Below are positions 1-9,112 of a stretch of 17,737 nt of DNA, in pieces. The DNA lies in the NCBI GenBank assembly GCA_964607915.1, contig CAZSMU010000076.1, forward strand, positions 1-17,737. The letters run 5' to 3'. How positions within the stretch are numbered: position 1 is the first letter of the stretch; the number at the start of each line of letters is the position of its first letter. Made by a program: the position numbers and the translations under genes. The notes under the pieces were generated by a model, which saw only the letters and a list, made by a program, of their open reading frames with translations, did no database searches and was not told the DNA's origin. The stretch comes from JADJPL01 sp964607915 (GTDB lineage: Bacteria > Bacteroidota > Bacteroidia > Chitinophagales > Saprospiraceae).

Positions 1-65
1 GCCAGAACGGCCAGTAGCAACCAGGTGGCATAGCGCTGGATTGGGTTGGAACATAAGCGGTACAT
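1..65 (-). CDS. 5' end of an exported protein, cut by window edge
   Basis: An ATG at 65-63 opens a reading frame that runs off the left edge without a stop, giving 21 complete codons. The peptide begins MYRLCSNPIQRYATW and continues into a Leu/Ala/Val-rich stretch. That matches the n-region and hydrophobic core of a signal peptide or a membrane anchor. The start lies 54 bp downstream of the SGNH hydrolase stop on the same strand, so it is probably the next gene of the SusC/SusD operon. No function can be read from so short a piece. Two other ATGs at 54 and 31 lie in other frames and give less signal-like peptides. Confidence 0.5.
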   Translation of the reverse strand, partial: MYRLCSNPIQRYATWLLLAVL

Positions 66-119
66 ATCTTTGTATTTTATACCTGACGAACGGATATCAG
101 GCCGTTTGAAAAAGTGGGT

Positions 120-899
120 TCAATTCCTCTTGGGAAGCACATTGCTTTGGGTGAAAGGAAATTCTTCGACCAGTTGCTTGAAAAAAGCGGCATTCTCGGC
201 GGATACGATAGACAGGTAGAGCTTTTCCCCTGACCAGTCGAGGGTCGTCAAGCGTTCCGGAACGGAAAGCACGCTTTGGCCCGACAAGGCTTTCAGGAAG
301 GCCAGGGCTATCAGGTAAGTAGCATCCGGCGAAGGGTGTTTATCGTCGGAGTACAGCTCCAGGTCGGGGCGCAGGAAGCGGGCTTTGTCCCAGATTTCCC
401 CTACCGGTACATAGCTGCTGCCCAGGGAGCGGGCCAGGTCGGCGTACCCTTTCGTGATGGCCGTCTGCTGCAATGGGTTGGAATCGTAGGCCCAGGTCTG
501 GAACAATAGAGGCGTAGCCCCCGTTTCCCGTATGAGGGCGGCAAATTTCGCCCCGTATTCCCGGAATGCGGCGGTATCGTCTATGGCGCTGGTGCTGTGG
601 TTTTGAAGCACGACGATATCCCATTTCCCCGACTGTATTCGCGTTTTGGTGTCCAATCCGCGTTCTCCTTTCCAATGGTGTGCCCAGGAGGCACCGCTGG
701 CCGTGGACTGTGCGCTGCGCAGCGGAAATTTTTGGGTTTCTGCCATCGCCTGTACGACCTGCGGGAGATTCCAGTAAAAGGTGAAGCTGTTGCCGACGAA
801 CAGCACGCGCAGGGTATCGCCTTTCTGTGCCTGCCCCGGAAGAGCAAGGGCGGCGAACAGGGCCGTTGCGAGAATTGTTTTCAGTGCCTTTTCAGTCAT
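120..899 (-). CDS. Secreted SGNH/GDSL-type hydrolase
   Basis: 259 aa. Residues 1-25 form a Sec signal peptide (Lys-containing n-region, Ala/Leu core, Ala-rich end near PGQAQ), so the enzyme should act in the periplasm or at the cell surface. The mature protein starts with a beta strand into GNSFT at 36-40, the SGNH block I with Ser38 as likely nucleophile. It continues with DIVVLQNHS at 94-102 (block III-like Asn100) and ends its core with DDKHPSPDATYL at 185-196, carrying the Asp-x-x-His catalytic pair (Asp185/His188). SGNH hydrolases of this kind remove acyl or acetyl esters, often from carbohydrates; the substrate is not visible. The frame is open back to 1019, but that extension overlaps the SusD gene, whereas ATG 899 lies 13 bp after the SusD stop and directly begins the signal peptide. 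This is probably the fourth gene of the symporter-SusC-SusD unit. Confidence 0.85.
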   Translation of the reverse strand: MTEKALKTILATALFAALALPGQAQKGDTLRVLFVGNSFTFYWNLPQVVQAMAETQKFPLRSAQSTASGASWAHHWKGERGLDTKTRIQSGKWDIVVLQNHSTSAIDDTAAFREYGAKFAALIRETGATPLLFQTWAYDSNPLQQTAITKGYADLARSLGSSYVPVGEIWDKARFLRPDLELYSDDKHPSPDATYLIALAFLKALSGQSVLSVPERLTTLDWSGEKLYLSIVSAENAAFFKQLVEEFPFTQSNVLPKRN

Positions 900-912
900 G
901 AATCCAGGTGTT

Positions 913-2337
913 TTATTGGTTGACAGGCGTGGCCTGGAACAGCGATGGGATAGGGTTGGGCGTCTGTGCGTTGCGGTCAATTTCCGACTGTGGGTAGAGG
1001 AAGCGCTGCGGGAGTTCACTGCCCTTGTTAGGGGCTACAGGTACGCGGATGCTGCTTTCCTTAAGGGTGCGCCGCAGGTCGTTGAATCCTTCGATTTGCC
1101 CAAAGAAAGTGACGTAACGCTCTTCCATGATTTCGCGCAAGAGGGCGTCGTTGGCACTTAGGCCGGATTTATTTTCGATGCCACCGGAGGTGAAATCAGC
1201 GGCGACGTACGCATCGTAGCGGAGATCGGCGGTATTGACTGCGCCCATATAGCCCCCTGTGCGCAGAAAGGCGCGGAAGTTGTTGAGGGCCTGCAGCCCT
1301 GCGTCAAAGCCCTGAGTGCGGAAGGCGCACTCGGCGAGGATGAGCAGGTTCTCCTGGTAGGTCACCAGCGGTGCGGGCGCCGTCTGTGCGGCGAAGCCAT
1401 TGGCCAGCGTATTGGGTTGCACTCCGACGGAGGTAGTGCGGAAGTAAAAGTTGAAACGCGCTGTTTCATTGGTTTTGGCATTTCCCCTGTAATTCGCGAT
1501 GCTCGGATTGGCAGCGGGATTGGCCTGGAGCAGGCTGTTGAAAAAATTAGACACGCGCACGTCGGCACCACGCACTTGAACAGCAAAAAACTGGTACGTG
1601 AGGTTGGCGTTGCCTGCTGCAGTGCCGTGTGGGGCATACAGACTGTTGGAAAAAGCCGTTATCCCCTTTTTTGCAGCCTCCAGCGCTGCTGCATAGTTTT
1701 TGACATGCAGGTAGTAGCGGGCTTTGAGCGTGTAGGCGACTTCTTTCCATTTGAGCGGGTTGCCGTCGAAATAAATCTCCGATTTAGCCGCTGGCCTTCC
1801 GGTACCGCTGTCGAGGTTTTTGATGGCCTCGTCGAGCAGGGTTTGCAGGTCGGCATATACCGAGCGCTGGTCGGCGTATGTGGGGTGGTCTATTTCTACC
1901 TTACCGGCATCCTGGAAAGGGATGTCGCCGTACAAGGCCGTTGCCGTGCCGATGATATGGGCGCGCAAGACCTGTGTTATCCCCTGGGTCACGCCTTTCA
2001 CCCCAGATTCGCCGGCCACTTTTTCCGCTTCCAGGGCGTTGCGGTATGCATTTACATAGACATCCTGCCACAGGGCGTTGAAATCGCTGGCGGTCATAAT
2101 ATACGTTGAAAATCCGAGATGCTGGCGATCTATACCCGTGTAGTAGCCACAAAAAATGCCGGCACGCCGGGCGCTTTCGCCCGTTTGCAGGACGATATTC
2201 CCTACTTCGGCACCTGTGAGGATATAGGGGTAGGCCGCACTGGTCGGGTTGTTGGGATCTTGGTTGATGCCGTCCACCAAATCGCTGCAGGAAGCCAGCA
2301 GAACGGCGAGGGATAAAGAAAGGATGCGATATTTCAT
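913..2337 (-). CDS. SusD/RagB-type outer membrane lipoprotein (SusD-like_2 type)
   Basis: 474 aa. The N-terminus is a lipoprotein signal peptide with lipobox LASC and lipidated Cys17. SusD proteins are surface-exposed lids of a SusC transporter barrel and help capture the ligand. Family marks include the DLVDGINQDPNNPT start, an Ala-rich helical region with GDIPF near 135-145, and a W-K-E-V-A-Y-T-L-K-A-R-Y-Y-L helix near residues 197-212, as in the SusD-like_2 (PF12771) branch. The length is usual for the family. It starts 18 bp after the SusC stop, so the two are surely co-transcribed and partners. The ligand cannot be predicted from sequence; this branch is found in many loci that are not glycan-specific. 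Confidence 0.93.
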   Translation of the reverse strand: MKYRILSLSLAVLLASCSDLVDGINQDPNNPTSAAYPYILTGAEVGNIVLQTGESARRAGIFCGYYTGIDRQHLGFSTYIMTASDFNALWQDVYVNAYRNALEAEKVAGESGVKGVTQGITQVLRAHIIGTATALYGDIPFQDAGKVEIDHPTYADQRSVYADLQTLLDEAIKNLDSGTGRPAAKSEIYFDGNPLKWKEVAYTLKARYYLHVKNYAAALEAAKKGITAFSNSLYAPHGTAAGNANLTYQFFAVQVRGADVRVSNFFNSLLQANPAANPSIANYRGNAKTNETARFNFYFRTTSVGVQPNTLANGFAAQTAPAPLVTYQENLLILAECAFRTQGFDAGLQALNNFRAFLRTGGYMGAVNTADLRYDAYVAADFTSGGIENKSGLSANDALLREIMEERYVTFFGQIEGFNDLRRTLKESSIRVPVAPNKGSELPQRFLYPQSEIDRNAQTPNPIPSLFQATPVNQ

Positions 2338-2355
2338 GATTTGGAGAGCTGCTGG

Positions 2356-5300
2356 TTAAAGATTGAGGATCAGGGTGAACAGATACGACTTGGTACCGGG
2401 GTTGTTGAAATAGTCCATCCCCCGCGCTGCGCTGACACCGGAGAGGTTGGTGTCCGGATCGTTGCCTTCGAATTCGGTCCAGAGCAGCAGGTTGCGCGCG
2501 GTCAGGTTGCACTCGATGGAACTCAAGCCGGTGCGCTGCTTCAGCCAGGGTGCGCGCAAGGTGTACGATAGCCCAACTTCCCGGAGCCGCGTCCAGGAAC
2601 CGTCTTCGATGTATAGTTCATCATTGCCATTGCTGAAGAATCCCCCGGCGCCATTGTACCAGGCTTCAGTCAAGGCTACCGGCCCCGCGCCGAAATCGCG
2701 GATATTCCCCCGGAAAGTCTCGCCGATCTTGATGATATTCCCCCGGAAGTCTTTCAGGTTGCGCGTGGCGGTGATTTCCTGTGCGGAAGCACCCCAGCGC
2801 CCCAGGTCGTAGAGCACCGCCTTTGTGCCGGCGTAGATGTCGGCCCCCTGATAGGTTTCAAACAAAAGAGACAACGAGATATTTTTGAACTTCAATGTGG
2901 AAGAAAGCGCTCCCTGCCAGTCGGGATTGGGGTCTGCGATGACACCTTCAATCGCGTCTTGTACCGGGAAGCCGTTTTCGTCGAATACGATGCTGCCGTC
3001 CGGGTTGCGCAAGCTGCGGGAACCCCACAGGACCCCATAGGGCATCCCTTGTACCGCCCTTGCGCTCACCGCAGATAAGCCGCCGAGGTTGATGCCAGCC
3101 ACACCCGCCAGGTCGAGTACCGTGTTGCGCACCCGCGTGTACGTACCCGTCACTTCCCAGTTGAGGTTGCGGGTAGCGATGACCCGATAGCTCAGGTCAG
3201 CCTCAAAGCCTTTGTTTTCTATGCTGGCACCGTTGGAGTAGATGTTGCTGTAGCCCCTGGAATTGGCAACGGGAAAGTCCAGAAGCACATCTATCGTCTG
3301 GTTGTTGAAGTAGGTTCCACTCAGAGAAAGACGGTCTTTAAAAAAGCGCAAATCGGCCCCTGCTTCAAACTCTGTCTTGCGCTCCGGGCGCAAGATGGCG
3401 TTTCCACGGCTGGAGCTCGGCACAATGCCTCCTATGCCAAAAAGCCCCAGCCCCAGGTCGCCCCCGTAGGAGTCCCCGAAACTTGGCGTCACATAGACGT
3501 TGGAGGTGTTGTAGCGGGCCGGCTGTATGCCTACTTCCCCATAGGAAAGACGCAGTTTGCCAAAGGAAAAGATATCGTTTTCCAATTTTCCCATCTTGGA
3601 AAACTGCCAGGCCAGGCTGCCCGACGGGAAGAAAAAGGTGTTGTCGGCCGCATCCCCAAACGTAGAAGCCGCCTCCCCGCGGAGCGAGCCGTTGAGGTAG
3701 AGCATATCCCAGGCGCTAAAGCCTCCGGAGACGTAGGCGCCGGCCGTCCGCTCCCGCCCTTGCGAACTGGCGGTCGTGATGTTTTCCGGCAGGGCATTGT
3801 CTTTGTTGCGCACGACACTGGCCACATCTACGAACTGGATGAAGTTGATATGGCTTACACCGTTCACGATAAGAGACTTGCTGTTGTAGTTAAACCCGAC
3901 CAGTAGGTTGCCGTCGAAGTTCTTCCCTAACTTTCGGCTGGCTTTGGCAATGTAATCCATGTTGAAAATGCTGCTCGAGGCCAGAGATTGCTCATAAAAG
4001 CCCAGGCGATATGCCCCGGATGCCGAGCCGGGAGTGAAAAATTCGTTGCGCTGTTCGCTGTACTGGTCCAGACCGACCCTTGCGATGAGGTCTATCCCAC
4101 TGACAGGGGAAGCACTCAACTCCACGCTGCTGATGAAGCGGTCCACCTTGGCCAGGTCCTCCTGTTCGCGAATGGTCCACAAGGGATTGTTGTACACAGG
4201 TGTATCGTCAGCCCCCAGCGGTTCCTGATAGGCGCGCTGCCGATTAGCAGCCGGAGAGGCCGTGCTGCTGGCAAAATAACTACCGCGATAGCCGGAAATG
4301 TCGAAATCGGGCGGGTTGCGCAACAGACCCAGGTAAAGGCCGGAAGAACTCGAGCCTTTCAGGATGCGGTCGGAACCCGTGCGCGCATAGGAGGACTTCG
4401 TTTTCAAAATGAGCCAGGGTGCAAGCATGTGGGTCGAATTGAAGCGGGCAGTCGTGCGGCGATACGCGGAATTATTCCGGATAATGCCCTGCTGGTTCAT
4501 ATCGCTGAGACTGAAAAAAATATTGCTGCGCTCGTTGCCCCCGCTCATGTTGAGGTTGTTCTCCAGGAAGTGCCCGTTGCCAAAAATGAGGTCAAAATTG
4601 GAATCGTCGTACACGGTCTGGGAATTCTTCCTGAGGACAGGGTAATAGACCGCGCCATCCTGGTCCACGAAATAAGCACCGGAGGTGTTGAAATCATCGG
4701 CTGCACCGGAACGGTTGGCGATTTTATCGCCCCAGGAATCCCGAGAGCGCTGGTTGTAGATGCCGTTGTCGCCCTGCCCGAAGGTAGTCTGTAGCGGGTA
4801 TTTTCGGTTGATGATGTCCATCGAATACGTGGACTTGTAGGAGGCGCTGAACTTCTGCCCAAACTTGCCGCTCTTGGTGGTGATCAGGATGACCCCTCCC
4901 AGTGCCTGGGTACCGTACAATGCCGCTGCCGAAGCACCCTTTAGCACCGAAATGTTTTCGATATCGTTGGGGTTGATGTCGTTCAGACGCGATTCCTGGC
5001 TCACACCGCTGGAGGAACTGTTGCCCCGGGTATCGTTGCTGATGGGGACCCCGTCGAGTACGATGAGCGGCTGGCTATTGCGGGTGATAGAGGAAATACC
5101 ACGTATCTGAATATATGCGCCTGCTCCTGGATCGCCAGAGTTGCGCGTTATCCGTATACCCGATGACTTTCCTGACAGCGCGCTGATCAGGGTGGATTCT
5201 CCTGCTCCGGCTATGGCCCGGGCCGATACCTGCGAACTGGCGTATCCCAGTGCGTCCTTATTTTCGCGAAGGCCGAGAGCGGTCACCACGACCTCGTCGA

Positions 5301-5601
5301 GCACGTCGCTGTCTTCTTCCAAGGTGAGGTTGATTTCCGTCGCGGAACCGACGCGCCGCGTGGCCGTCTCCATACCTACATAGCTGAAAACGAGCACGGC
5401 GTTGCTGTCGGCCACCTCTATGCGGAACACTCCGTCCAAATCGGTGACCGTTCCATTGCTCGTGCCCTGCTCCAGGACAGAGGCCCCAATCAGAGGAGCG
5501 CCTTTTCCGTCGCTCACCATCCCGCGGACCGTGCGCTGGCCGTACAGGGCAGTGCTGACGAGGCAGCAAAATAACAGTTGTGCGAAAAGTATCCTGTACA
5601 T
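2356..5601 (-). CDS. SusC/RagA-type TonB-dependent outer membrane transporter
   Basis: 1081 aa. Order of parts: signal peptide 1-21; carboxypeptidase-regulatory-like (DUF4480 type) beta domain about 24-95 with GAPLIGASV and GTVTDLDG; the acidic linker and TonB-box-like DEVVVTALG at 102-110; plug domain about 115-245 with PLIVLDGVPI and the SusC hallmark NDIENISVLKGASAAALYG near 212-230; then a 22-strand barrel to the C-terminus. There is no STN domain, so it is not the kind that signals to a FecR/sigma pair. SusC proteins import ligands over the outer membrane with TonB energy and form a pedal-bin complex with SusD, encoded 18 bp downstream. A DASS symporter gene lies 32 bp upstream on the same strand. 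No separate promoter is obvious in that gap, which favours one transcript. Confidence 0.96.
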   Translation of the reverse strand: MYRILFAQLLFCCLVSTALYGQRTVRGMVSDGKGAPLIGASVLEQGTSNGTVTDLDGVFRIEVADSNAVLVFSYVGMETATRRVGSATEINLTLEEDSDVLDEVVVTALGLRENKDALGYASSQVSARAIAGAGESTLISALSGKSSGIRITRNSGDPGAGAYIQIRGISSITRNSQPLIVLDGVPISNDTRGNSSSSGVSQESRLNDINPNDIENISVLKGASAAALYGTQALGGVILITTKSGKFGQKFSASYKSTYSMDIINRKYPLQTTFGQGDNGIYNQRSRDSWGDKIANRSGAADDFNTSGAYFVDQDGAVYYPVLRKNSQTVYDDSNFDLIFGNGHFLENNLNMSGGNERSNIFFSLSDMNQQGIIRNNSAYRRTTARFNSTHMLAPWLILKTKSSYARTGSDRILKGSSSSGLYLGLLRNPPDFDISGYRGSYFASSTASPAANRQRAYQEPLGADDTPVYNNPLWTIREQEDLAKVDRFISSVELSASPVSGIDLIARVGLDQYSEQRNEFFTPGSASGAYRLGFYEQSLASSSIFNMDYIAKASRKLGKNFDGNLLVGFNYNSKSLIVNGVSHINFIQFVDVASVVRNKDNALPENITTASSQGRERTAGAYVSGGFSAWDMLYLNGSLRGEAASTFGDAADNTFFFPSGSLAWQFSKMGKLENDIFSFGKLRLSYGEVGIQPARYNTSNVYVTPSFGDSYGGDLGLGLFGIGGIVPSSSRGNAILRPERKTEFEAGADLRFFKDRLSLSGTYFNNQTIDVLLDFPVANSRGYSNIYSNGASIENKGFEADLSYRVIATRNLNWEVTGTYTRVRNTVLDLAGVAGINLGGLSAVSARAVQGMPYGVLWGSRSLRNPDGSIVFDENGFPVQDAIEGVIADPNPDWQGALSSTLKFKNISLSLLFETYQGADIYAGTKAVLYDLGRWGASAQEITATRNLKDFRGNIIKIGETFRGNIRDFGAGPVALTEAWYNGAGGFFSNGNDELYIEDGSWTRLREVGLSYTLRAPWLKQRTGLSSIECNLTARNLLLWTEFEGNDPDTNLSGVSAARGMDYFNNPGTKSYLFTLILNL

Positions 5602-5633
5602 ATAAAAAGATTTAATGGGTTTTACTTGGAATG

Positions 5634-7115
5634 CTATTTTTTGAATTCAGCTGGAAAGGCTTCCGGGTCGTATCCGAGGAAAAAGGGCAGTAGATAATAC
5701 ATGAATACCGCGAGCAGGATGCTGGAGGTGATGTTGAGCAGGATGCCCGCCCGCACCATATCGTTGATTTTCAAATACCCCGACCCGAATACCACTGCGT
5801 TGGGCGGCGTGGCTACCGGCAGCATGAAAGCGCACGAGGCTGCGAGCGTCGCTCCAATCAGCAGCCCGAAAGGATGTACGTCGAGCGCCAGGGCCAGAGG
5901 TGCCAAAATCGGCAGAATCATGGCTGTCGTCGCCAAATTGGACGTCACTTCCGTCAAAAAATTCACGGATAAAATGATGGCAAGCAATAGCACCATCAAA
6001 TGTACTCCGCTCAGCGAGGCCATCTGCAGGCCAATCCACTCCGCCAGGCCGCTCGTCTTGAACCCCTCTGCAATCGCCAGTCCGCCTCCGAACAGCAGCA
6101 GGATGCCCCAGGGCAGCTTAACCGCTTCCTCCCAGGTTAGAAAAGGCTTTTTCCCCTCCCCCGAGGTAGGGATGAGAAACAACACAAAGGCTGCCATCAT
6201 GGCAATGACCGTATCGTCAAGATGAGGAAAAAAGCGGTTCAGGAAAAAAGAGCGCGTAATCCAGGCCAGGGCGGTCAGGATGAAGACGGTCAGGACCGCC
6301 TTCTCTTCGTACGTGATCTTACCCAGTGCCTGGAGCTGCTTCCCAATTTCATCCCGCCCCCCCGGAAAGGCCTGTTGCGGGAACTTGAAGGTGACAGAAG
6401 TCAGGATTTTCCACACGACGAACAGCAAAATAAACGCAAAGGGGAACCCTATGACGAACCAGTCGTAAAAGCTGACGTCCACCTGGTAGAAGTCCTTTAC
6501 TACCCCGGCTAACACTAAATTGGGAGGGCTGCCTACGAGCGTCGCCATCCCACCTATCGTGGCGCTATAAGCGATAGACAACATCAGCGCTTTGCCAAAA
6601 ACCAGGTTCTCGTCCTCGCGCGTCGCCGGATTATCGCGCAATTGGGCAACTATCGCCAGCCCTATCGGCATCATGAGCACTGCCGTGGCCGTATTCGATA
6701 TCCACATCGAAATAAATGCCGTCGCCGCCATAAACCCCAAAATGATATACCGGACATTGGAGCCAATTAAATAAATGATGTTCAGCGCAATACGCTTGTG
6801 CAAACCCCAGCGCTCTATCGCGATAGCCAGAATGAACCCTCCGATATACAGGAAAATGTACTCGTGCCCAAAACAGGCCGTTACGTCTTCAATCGGCAGG
6901 GCCCCACTCATCGGAAACACGACAATGGGCAACAGAGCAGTGATCGAAATCGGCAACACTTCGGTCATCCACCAAATGGCCATCCATAAGGTGGTCGCTA
7001 AAACGACATTGGCGGTATCGCTCAAGCCCGCCGGCTTGAAAAAGAAATACGTGGCTAAAAAGACCAAAGGCCCCAGTAGGATGCCGAATGATTTGATGCT
7101 AATGGTTGCTCGCAT
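5634..7115 (-). CDS. DASS/SLC13-family sodium:anion (dicarboxylate or sulfate) symporter
   Basis: 493 aa, very hydrophobic, with about 11-12 membrane segments. The DASS fold repeat is visible: helical hairpin tip SNT at 140-142 followed by AVLMMPIGLAI, and its pseudo-symmetric counterpart SNL at 392-394 followed by AMILPILAPLA. GSPPN at 195-199 and ATPPNAVVFGSG at 435-446 correspond to the family signature. In VcINDY-like transporters the SNT motifs bind the carboxylate substrate, and neighbouring loops bind sodium. Members carry C4-dicarboxylates, citrate or sulfate; the second motif reading SNL rather than SNT prevents a firm substrate call. It is the first gene of the minus-strand run and lies 32 bp before susC, an unusual inner-membrane partner for a SusCD pair. 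ATG 7115 is the only sensible start. Confidence 0.93.
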   Translation of the reverse strand: MRATISIKSFGILLGPLVFLATYFFFKPAGLSDTANVVLATTLWMAIWWMTEVLPISITALLPIVVFPMSGALPIEDVTACFGHEYIFLYIGGFILAIAIERWGLHKRIALNIIYLIGSNVRYIILGFMAATAFISMWISNTATAVLMMPIGLAIVAQLRDNPATREDENLVFGKALMLSIAYSATIGGMATLVGSPPNLVLAGVVKDFYQVDVSFYDWFVIGFPFAFILLFVVWKILTSVTFKFPQQAFPGGRDEIGKQLQALGKITYEEKAVLTVFILTALAWITRSFFLNRFFPHLDDTVIAMMAAFVLFLIPTSGEGKKPFLTWEEAVKLPWGILLLFGGGLAIAEGFKTSGLAEWIGLQMASLSGVHLMVLLLAIILSVNFLTEVTSNLATTAMILPILAPLALALDVHPFGLLIGATLAASCAFMLPVATPPNAVVFGSGYLKINDMVRAGILLNITSSILLAVFMYYLLPFFLGYDPEAFPAEFKK

Positions 7116-7349
7116 GTTCTACTTTATGTGCAATGCCTTCCTTCTCTTTTTGCAAAGCAGCAAAGGAGGCTTGCAGTACGCTACTTTTTATTACTTTTAT
7201 AGCCGATGAAGCGCCTGTCGGCAACAACAGGCTTCGGTATCTGTCGAAGGCAAAACTATTTTAGGTTTTTGCTTTGTTCGAAATAATTATCTGTAAAATT
7301 TTTTATTTAAAGTATTTTATACCGTTTTACACTTTTTTACACAAGCCAC
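7116..7349. promoter_or_regulatory. Divergent intergenic promoter region
   Basis: This 234-bp non-coding stretch separates the minus-strand symporter gene from a plus-strand gene. It becomes very AT-rich from about 7256 toward the plus-strand gene. On the minus strand TAGTTTTG at 7258-7251 is an exact match to the Bacteroidota -7 consensus TAnnTTTG and would give a leader of about 130 nt for the symporter operon; no good -33 TTTG precedes it. For the plus-strand gene I find TTTG at 7273-7276 but no exact -7 box, only TAAAATTT at 7294. Function as promoter is inferred from position. Confidence 0.4.
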
Positions 7350-8546
7350 ATGAAGTCGTTGGATGAGCTGCAGCACGAGTTTTTGGATCATTTGCAAAAA
7401 AAGTATGGCCATTGGGATAAGATGACCTCCACCTTTGGCTCCAGTTCGTTTGGGGCTATTGCCAATGACTTGTGCATCAGCCCGAGCCAGTTTACCAAGC
7501 TGTTGTACGGGACGGCAACAGAAGGCATGTACGTGCGCTCCATAGAAAATGTAAACCGGATTATCCGACTGGAACAGGCACTCGCGGAAGCGGCCCAAGA
7601 TCGGGAAGCTAAGGAACTGGCGGAAAAACAACTGCAGCGCTTCCGCAAACGCGCAAAATATGCGAGGGCCAGAGGGATTGCTCTAAGTATGCTCGGACTG
7701 ACTATCCTCGGCATCACTGCTTTTTTCCTGGTTTGGCGAAATCAGATGCGTGTGGAGAGAGGGCTGCACATGGTATCCAACCACCCGCTGTCTGCTTTCT
7801 TCGACCGTGGGTTCGACTCGGACTTCGATTCCCCCTACCTCAAACAGGAAGATGTGCAGGAATACTGCCCCTGCAGCGCCTATGAAGGGGTCTGGTCCTT
7901 GTCCAAACCCTATAAGTTACCCCTCCCGGGCAACAAACAACCAGGGGTGTACTACCTGGCTAAAAGCGCCGACGTGCGCATGAAGTGCTCTAAAAGCGAT
8001 ACCCTGCCTGCCGGCAAAGGGCGGGTACTCCTTGCCTACGAGTACCTGGTCAATGAAATTTGGGTGGATAAAGAACGTGCACAGCTATCCCCGCGCTACT
8101 TCGACAAGGAAACCAAAACGTTCACCCGCGAATTTGAACAGTTGTCCTTCGAGGAAAACCCCCGCTTTGAAAAGGCCGCAACCATCCACTCCTTTTTTAT
8201 CAACAAATTTGAACTGTACCGGGATTCTATCGTGCGCAAAGGAGAACCCTGCGGCCGCTATGCCACCGACGTGAACGAATCCCTGATCCGGGAGTACACC
8301 CTGGACTTGAAACATATTCTGGAAGATGTACTGGGAGATTTGACGCGCACCAATTGCGCGCCTTCCTCAAACGCCTTTTGCGACCCGAACGACCTCGAAG
8401 AGGGCAAAAGCATAGTATCTTTTGATTGTTACTACACCATCAAAGCGGAAAATCTGGGCTTTGGCGGAGGGTACCCCTACAAAAAAGGCTACTTACTCAA
8501 CAAACAAAGCTACTCCGACAACCTCACCTGCGAATGTGCCTGGTAA
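7350..8546 (+). CDS. Unrecognised single-pass membrane protein with HTH-like N-terminal domain
   Basis: 398 aa; I do not recognise the family. Residues 1-68 are soluble and include an HTH-like segment (FGAIANDLCISPSQFTKLLYG, 34-54), where a helix, a short turn and a second helix with SPSQFTKLL resemble XRE or AraC recognition units. Residues 69-108 are charged and probably form a coiled coil ending in a basic patch (RFRKRAKYARAR). A single membrane helix spans about 110-129. The remaining 270 residues should lie outside the cytoplasm and hold nine of the ten cysteines (173, 175, 213, 301, 336, 344, 360, 394, 396), likely in disulfides or a metal site. Topology suggests a signal-transducing or DNA-binding membrane protein. 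It is divergent from the symporter-SusCD operon, which may hint at regulation, but nothing proves it. Confidence 0.75.
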   Translation: MKSLDELQHEFLDHLQKKYGHWDKMTSTFGSSSFGAIANDLCISPSQFTKLLYGTATEGMYVRSIENVNRIIRLEQALAEAAQDREAKELAEKQLQRFRKRAKYARARGIALSMLGLTILGITAFFLVWRNQMRVERGLHMVSNHPLSAFFDRGFDSDFDSPYLKQEDVQEYCPCSAYEGVWSLSKPYKLPLPGNKQPGVYYLAKSADVRMKCSKSDTLPAGKGRVLLAYEYLVNEIWVDKERAQLSPRYFDKETKTFTREFEQLSFEENPRFEKAATIHSFFINKFELYRDSIVRKGEPCGRYATDVNESLIREYTLDLKHILEDVLGDLTRTNCAPSSNAFCDPNDLEEGKSIVSFDCYYTIKAENLGFGGGYPYKKGYLLNKQSYSDNLTCECAW

Positions 8547-8548
8547 AC

Positions 8549-9055
8549 CTACGCCAATACCCGGCGCGCCGTCTGTATTTTACGCCGCCAGTACGACGAT
8601 TGCTGGATGTTGTCTATGGCTATTCCACTGCTCAGCGTGGCGTGAATCACCCGGATGCCGTCGGCATCGTTTGAAACAACCATAGCTACATGGAAAACGC
8701 GGCCCCGGGAACTGTGGCGGAAGAAAACTAAGTCCCCCGGCTCTACTTCGGAGAGCGGAATGCTGTACCCTTGCAGCGATTGCGTGCTGGAACTGGGCGA
8801 CAGCTCTATACCGAAATTTTTCATGACGAAATGCGTGAACCCCGAGCAATCGAAGCCGCGCTCCGGGTTTCGGCTGGCATATACATAAGGCAACCCAACG
8901 TATTTCCTGGCATATTCCGTCACTTCACTGCGGAGCTGACGCTCCCGGGCGATATTGGCTGAGATTTGACTCGGTGTGAATACCGTACAACTCGAACTCG
9001 CCAGTCCGACAAACAGCAGCCAGACGAGCATTTTTTTGCATGACCTATAACACAT
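8549..9055 (-). CDS. NlpC/P60-family lipoprotein, cell-wall peptidase
   Basis: 168 aa. A lipoprotein signal peptide with a Lys/Arg n-region ends in lipobox-like ASSSC (Cys23). The NlpC/P60 papain-like domain covers about 40-165, with catalytic Cys70 in DCSGF, His122 in FHVAMVV and His138 in HAT as third residue. EPGDLVFF at 105-112 is another family mark. Such enzymes cut the gamma-D-Glu to diamino-acid bond in peptidoglycan stem peptides and act in the periplasm. The size equals the small Spr/MepS-like lipoproteins. ATG 9055 is preferred to the internal Met9, because Met9 would remove the positive n-region. Its stop lies only 2 bp from the stop of the convergent gene at 8546. Confidence 0.9.
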   Translation of the reverse strand: MCYRSCKKMLVWLLFVGLASSSCTVFTPSQISANIARERQLRSEVTEYARKYVGLPYVYASRNPERGFDCSGFTHFVMKNFGIELSPSSSTQSLQGYSIPLSEVEPGDLVFFRHSSRGRVFHVAMVVSNDADGIRVIHATLSSGIAIDNIQQSSYWRRKIQTARRVLA

Positions 9056-9112
9056 AATTCAACAGCTTTGGTAAGTAAACTCAAAGTCTGTCGCGAAAAT
9101 AGCCGTTTCTGC

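Noticed and set aside
900..1019. 40-residue N-terminal extension of the SGNH hydrolase frame
   Set aside because: It overlaps the end of the SusD gene and is basic and Ser/Thr/Arg-rich, while Met at 899 begins a proper signal peptide.
8560..8572. GC-rich palindrome CGGCGCGCCG near the tail-to-tail gene ends as a terminator
   Set aside because: It is inside the NlpC coding sequence, has no loop and no T-run.
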